Shown here: positions 7,010 through 8,678 of the stretch, piece by piece
Layout of the letters: each line of letters opens with the position of its first letter
Position numbering within the stretch: the first letter of the stretch is position 1
DNA from: Desulfobacterales bacterium
GTDB lineage: Bacteria > Desulfobacterota > Desulfobacteria > Desulfobacterales > UBA2174_A
Direction: 5' to 3'
Assembly: GCA_025454075.1 (NCBI GenBank)
Contig: JALOPD010000143.1
Coordinates: forward strand, 1 to 8,678
Length of the DNA stretch: 8,678 nucleotides
Notes under the pieces: generated by a model
The model's database searches: none
Told to the model about the DNA's origin: nothing
The model's input: the letters and a program-made list of their open reading frames with translations, nothing else
Program-made: the position numbers and the translations under genes

Positions 7010-7038
7010 ATTGTAAGCGACAAGCCTCCGCATGTCAA
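7010..7038 (-). promoter_or_regulatory. Near-consensus sigma70 promoter of the pilZ-yitT unit
   Basis: On the minus strand a perfect TTGACA -35 (7033-7038) is followed by a 17-nt spacer and a TACAAT -10 (7010-7015). The predicted start of transcription is near 7003, giving a leader of about 24 nt that contains the GGAAGGA ribosome binding site of the PilZ gene. Both hexamers and the spacing are close to ideal, so a strong constitutive housekeeping promoter is predicted. Confidence 0.8.
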
Positions 7039-7128
7039 TCAGACGCAGGCCAGAGCCGGTGGAGCGTGCGGGCCCTGCGCCGACCGCGGACGGGCGCCGC
7101 GGCGGGGCGGCGCGTTCGAAAGAACGGG

Positions 7129-7157
7129 TTGACAGGCTGCGTCCGGCCATGTATGCA
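7129..7157 (+). promoter_or_regulatory. Weak distal promoter candidate upstream of dksA
   Basis: A perfect TTGACA (7129-7134) is followed after 17 nt by TATGCA (7152-7157), which matches the -10 consensus at only about half its positions. If active it would give a leader of about 275 nt before the dksA-like gene or an independent short RNA. The -35 alone could be chance in a region of this size. Confidence 0.25.
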
Positions 7158-7292
7158 ATCAACCGACGGTTTAAAATCCGCGCCTCGGGCCGTGGTCTTG
7201 GGCGCGGCGCGGCTTTCGCGGATGCTCGCCGATCAGCCGGGTGGCTGCGCCGGCTCAAACACCGAACGCCTTCGCTCACGGCCGGATGCCTG

Positions 7293-7314
7293 TTTTCAAC
7301 ACCCTGTTTGAAAA
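7293..7314. repeat. Inverted repeat TTTTCAA-N8-TTGAAAA
   Basis: Seven-base arms at 7293-7299 and 7308-7314 are separated by 8 nt, just upstream of the candidate dksA promoter at 7329-7357. The layout resembles an operator for a dimeric regulator. A hairpin is less likely because the arms are AT-rich and short. Confidence 0.4.
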
Positions 7315-7328
7315 TCGCAAAAAATGTC

Positions 7329-7357
7329 TTGAAAAAAAAATTCCGTTCGGGAATAAA
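7329..7357 (+). promoter_or_regulatory. Probable promoter of the dksA-like gene
   Basis: TTGAAA (7329-7334, five of six -35 matches), a 17-nt spacer, and AATAAA (7352-7357, four of six -10 matches) lie in the only AT-rich part of the spacer. Transcription would start near 7364 and give a leader of about 76 nt that contains the hairpins at 7372-7422. Confidence 0.45.
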
Positions 7358-7422
7358 GGGAGACCCTTTGTGCAGGGTTGACCGCTTTTGCGGTTTTTGG
7401 TAACCCTGCCGCGCGACGGCAG
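7355..7422 (+). promoter_or_regulatory. Cluster of overlapping hairpins in the dksA leader
   Basis: Several stems are visible. AAAGGG (7355-7360) pairs with CCCTTT (7364-7369). GCAGGGTT (7372-7379) pairs with AACCCTGC (7402-7409) and encloses ACCGC (7381-7385) with GCGGT (7390-7394), which is followed by a T-run to 7398. CTGCCG (7406-7411) pairs with CGGCAG (7417-7422). The second and last stems share bases 7406-7409, so they exclude each other. ACCCT (7363-7367) can instead pair with AGGGT (7374-7378). This could be an attenuator or RNA-based control ahead of the gene, or a terminator for upstream transcription. No known riboswitch class is recognised. Confidence 0.4.
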
Positions 7423-7439
7423 CTTTCAGGATCCGAGGC

Positions 7440-7802
7440 ATGAAAGAGAAAGACCTAAAATTCTTCAAGGAGCTTCTCAGCCGCTGGCTGGATGAGCTGC
7501 TGGCCCATGCGGACAGCACCATGAGCGGACTCAGGGAAAGCGATGAAAACCTGCCGGACCCGCTGGACCGGGCGGTGTTCGACTCCGAACGCAATTTCAC
7601 ACTGCGGATTCGCGACCGCGAGAACATGTTGATCCGGAAAATCCGCAAATCGTTGGAGGACATCGAAGAAGGGGTCTATGGGATCTGCGAGGAGTGCGGC
7701 GAAGATATCTCCGTCGAGCGCCTCAAGGCTAGGCCGGTGACCCATCACTGCATTCGCTGCAAAACCCGCATCGAGGCCCGAGAAAAACTGACGGAAATCT
7801 GA
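7440..7802 (+). CDS. dksA: DksA/TraR-family RNA polymerase-binding transcription factor
   Basis: A 120-residue DksA-like protein that would bind the secondary channel of RNA polymerase and, with ppGpp, adjust initiation at stringently controlled promoters. The coiled-coil tip acidic motif D40-P-L-D43-R-A matches D71xxD74 of E. coli DksA. The zinc-finger cysteines C83, C86, C104 and C107 match C114, C117, C135 and C138. All are at a constant offset of 31, so the protein lacks the N-terminal 31 residues of E. coli DksA but keeps the coiled coil, the tip and the C4 finger (GICEECGEDIS...RLKARP...CIRCK). Start ATG 7440 has AGGA at 7428-7431 with 8-nt spacing. It leads a plus-strand row with the zinc-ribbon and HU genes. 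A shorter DksA paralogue of different specificity is possible, but the intact DxxD tip supports true DksA activity. Confidence 0.9.
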   Translation: MKEKDLKFFKELLSRWLDELLAHADSTMSGLRESDENLPDPLDRAVFDSERNFTLRIRDRENMLIRKIRKSLEDIEEGVYGICEECGEDISVERLKARPVTHHCIRCKTRIEAREKLTEI

Positions 7803-7850
7803 AGCCCTTTTCCAATTTGCCAAATCACGCACCCGGCGTTTGATGACCCC

Positions 7851-7866
7851 TGATCGACATCGATCA
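7851..7866. promoter_or_regulatory. 16-bp palindrome TGATCGA-CA-TCGATCA
   Basis: Perfect 7-bp arms (7851-7857 and 7860-7866) around a CA spacer lie between the dksA stop and the zinc-ribbon gene, 18 nt upstream of its start. The 2-nt spacer is too short for a good RNA hairpin, so a protein binding site is the likelier reading. The regulator is unknown. Confidence 0.45.
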
Positions 7867-7884
7867 GTTATGGAGTGTTTGGAG

Positions 7885-8097
7885 ATGCCATCCCCGAAGC
7901 GCAATGCCGCCCTCAAACCGGTCAAAAAGCAGCCCAAAGAGACGGCGGTCGAAGAATCCGATGTGGTGGTCGATCACGACAAATCCAAAGTGGAATGCCT
8001 GTGCCCGAAGTGCGGCAAAAAACATATCATGAATTTTCACTGGATCGGCCGGGGCACCCCACGAAAATATTGCCAAAGCTGTCGGGACAGCATCTAG
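7885..8097 (+). CDS. Small zinc-ribbon protein of unknown function
   Basis: A 70-residue basic protein. The N-terminal third is rich in Lys, Pro and charged residues and probably disordered. The C-terminal half has two CxxC knuckles, C40-P-K-C43-G and C63-Q-S-C66, with C38 and an HxxxFHW element nearby, the pattern of a zinc ribbon. I do not recognise a named family. I chose ATG 7885 because TGGAG (7871-7875) sits 9 nt upstream. ATG 7870, ATG 7843 and TTG 7840 are also in frame but have poorer ribosome binding sites, and the 7851-7866 palindrome would fall inside the longest forms. It sits between two nucleic-acid-related genes (DksA-like and HU), in the same direction with gaps of 82 and 89 nt. 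A nucleic-acid or protein-binding role is a guess from context only. Confidence 0.65.
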   Translation: MPSPKRNAALKPVKKQPKETAVEESDVVVDHDKSKVECLCPKCGKKHIMNFHWIGRGTPRKYCQSCRDSI

Positions 8098-8186
8098 CGC
8101 CGTGACGGCACGCACGTTGCAACCATAGACCCGGACGATTTTCCAGAAATCAAAGAAAACCGGCAATCGAACGAAAGGAGACATCG

Positions 8187-8456
8187 ATGAACAAAGCGGA
8201 TCTGATCAATGAGGTGGCCAAGGTCGTGAGCACCAAAAAGGAAGCCCAGAGCGCGGTGGACTGTGTGATCGAGTCCATCACCAAGTCCCTGAAAAAAGGC
8301 GAGGACGTCACCCTCGTCGGTTTCGGGACGTTCAAGGTGGTCAAGCGCAAGGCCCGCAAGGGGCGCAACCCCCAGACCGGCGCAGAAATCAAAATCAGCG
8401 CCTCCAAGGCCCCAAAGTTCACGGCCGGCAAAGGCCTCAAGGATGCGGTGAATTAA
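8187..8456 (+). CDS. hup: HU family DNA-binding protein
   Basis: An 89-residue histone-like protein of the HU/IHF family, the usual length for HU. It is a nucleoid protein that acts as a dimer and bends DNA with little sequence preference. The helical N-terminal half ([12 protein letters not shown]...) is followed by the signature [21 protein letters not shown] (45-65). P62 sits at the tip of the DNA-intercalating arm, and the C-terminal [20 protein letters not shown] is typical. RNPQTG and a general HU-like sequence favour HU over IHF. The start has a strong ribosome binding site, AAAGGAG ending at 8180, 6 nt before the ATG. No obvious own promoter is seen in 8098-8186, so co-transcription with the upstream genes is possible. 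A large palindrome follows the gene. Confidence 0.93.
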   Translation: MNKADLINEVAKVVSTKKEAQSAVDCVIESITKSLKKGEDVTLVGFGTFKVVKRKARKGRNPQTGAEIKISASKAPKFTAGKGLKDAVN

Positions 8457-8492
8457 GCCGGGCATCTGCGGGGCGGCGCTCCGGCGGCGGCT

Positions 8493-8503
8493 CCCCCCCC
8501 CCC
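8493..8503 (+). repeat. C11 homopolymer downstream of HU
   Basis: Eleven consecutive C lie between the HU stop and the 46-bp palindrome, in a very GC-rich non-coding stretch. The length may be variable or misread. No coding sequence is affected. Confidence 0.85.
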
Positions 8504-8516
8504 GCGCAGGCCGTAG

Positions 8517-8562
8517 ACGACAGGGGGGATGGCGGCACGCGTGCCGCCATCCCCCCTGTCGT
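8517..8562. terminator. Perfect 46-bp palindrome between convergent genes, probable terminator
   Basis: Bases 8517-8539 are the exact reverse complement of 8540-8562, with a C6/G6 block in each arm and GCACGCGTGC at the centre. It lies 60 nt after the HU stop and 25 nt after the stop of the convergent minus-strand gene. The transcript would fold into a very stable stem with a four-base loop on either strand. The plus-strand exit has only GTGTTTCG and the minus-strand exit has no T-run, so it is not a textbook rho-independent terminator. It could still act as a bidirectional terminator or mRNA-end stabiliser. Confidence 0.65.
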
Positions 8563-8587
8563 GTTTCGAACCCCCTGGTCGGGGCGG

Positions 8588-8678
8588 TCATCCGAGCGTC
8601 GACCATCGGCGCTGGCGCTTCACGCTGAACCCGGTGAGAAACCCCGCCAGCAGGACACCGGCGCCGGCCAGGAACCAG
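8588..8678 (-). CDS. C-terminal end of a membrane-anchored protein, possibly YgiM/TIGR04211 SH3 type (partial)
   Basis: The last 29 codons of a minus-strand gene that enters from beyond the right edge and stops with TGA at 8588-8590. The peptide is a hydrophobic segment, WFLAGAGVLLAGFLTGFSV, followed by a basic tail, KRQRRWSTLG. It is therefore a C-terminal membrane anchor with a positively charged cytoplasmic end. The WFLAGAGVLL...GF pattern plus a short Arg-rich tail is what I recall from YgiM-type SH3 domain proteins (TIGR04211), whose SH3 domain faces the periplasm. That identification rests on the tail alone. It is too short to appear as a complete open frame. Confidence 0.5.
   Translation of the reverse strand, partial: WFLAGAGVLLAGFLTGFSVKRQRRWSTLG

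Larger units (their letters stand above)
7039..7328. other. Non-coding GC-rich spacer between divergent units
   Basis: This stretch separates the pilZ promoter from the dksA promoter region. Open frames here (such as 7032-7403 on the plus strand) translate into Arg/Ala/Gly-rich sequence with no recognisable domain, so I do not call a gene. Two items stand out. TTGACA at 7129-7134 has a partial -10 (TATGCA, 7152-7157) at 17 nt. An inverted repeat TTTTCAA/TTGAAAA lies at 7293-7314. A small RNA cannot be excluded but is not supported beyond these signals. Confidence 0.5.

Noticed and set aside
7032..7403. 123-residue plus-strand frame in the spacer
   Set aside because: It has no domain, a biased Arg/Ala composition and a poor ribosome binding site, and it overlaps the pilZ promoter and the dksA promoter region.
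7870..7884. Upstream ATG starts (7870, 7843) for the zinc-ribbon gene
   Set aside because: No ribosome binding site precedes them, whereas TGGAG at 7871-7875 is well placed for ATG 7885. The longer forms remain formally possible.
8116..8123. GTTGCAAC palindrome upstream of HU as an operator or promoter part
   Set aside because: Only 8 bp long, with no -10 at a usable distance.
1..8678. CRISPR arrays, tRNA or rRNA genes, insertion sequences
   Set aside because: I saw no regularly spaced repeats, no tRNA-like cloverleaf sequence, no transposase-like protein and no terminal inverted repeats with target duplications.

Overview
This window looks like chromosomal DNA from a GC-rich Gram-negative bacterium, most likely a deltaproteobacterium (Desulfobacterota). 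The evidence is a 120-residue DksA-type protein, an HU gene close behind it, a PilZ protein, a YitT-family membrane protein, and the tail of what looks like a YgiM/TIGR04211-type SH3 protein. The lineage is an inference from gene content and protein style, because no rRNA or other marker gene is present. I see no tRNA, rRNA, CRISPR array, insertion sequence or phage gene.

Positions 1-5790 hold a tight four-gene plus-strand operon. It encodes a KamA-type radical SAM 2,3-aminomutase, two different D-Ala-D-Ala-ligase-like ATP-grasp enzymes, and a 749-residue fusion of GNAT acetyltransferase, acetylpolyamine-amidohydrolase/histone-deacetylase-like enzyme and a second GNAT domain. Junctions are an ATGA overlap, a 2-nt gap and a 3-nt gap. 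KamA keeps both aspartates that bind lysine in the classical enzyme. A lysine-like substrate, giving a beta-lysine-type product, is therefore predicted. The rest of the operon is equipped to ligate that product into an amide and to add or remove acetyl groups. The four genes together look like a pathway for an acetylated beta-amino-acid compound such as a small peptide or compatible solute. No characterised pathway I know has this exact set, and this is the most interesting part of the window.

Positions 5797-7038 hold a minus-strand pair, converging on the first operon with only 6 nt between stop codons. A PilZ (c-di-GMP receptor-like) protein is followed after 1 nt by a YitT-family membrane protein. 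A near-consensus sigma70 promoter lies just upstream. The PilZ gene contains a run of ten G (plus strand) inside its reading frame.

Positions 7039-7439 are non-coding. They contain candidate promoters and a set of overlapping hairpins leading into the plus-strand genes dksA-like (7440), a 70-residue zinc-ribbon protein (7885) and HU (8187). A perfect 46-bp palindrome at 8517-8562 follows HU. It separates HU from a convergent minus-strand gene that is cut by the right edge of the window.
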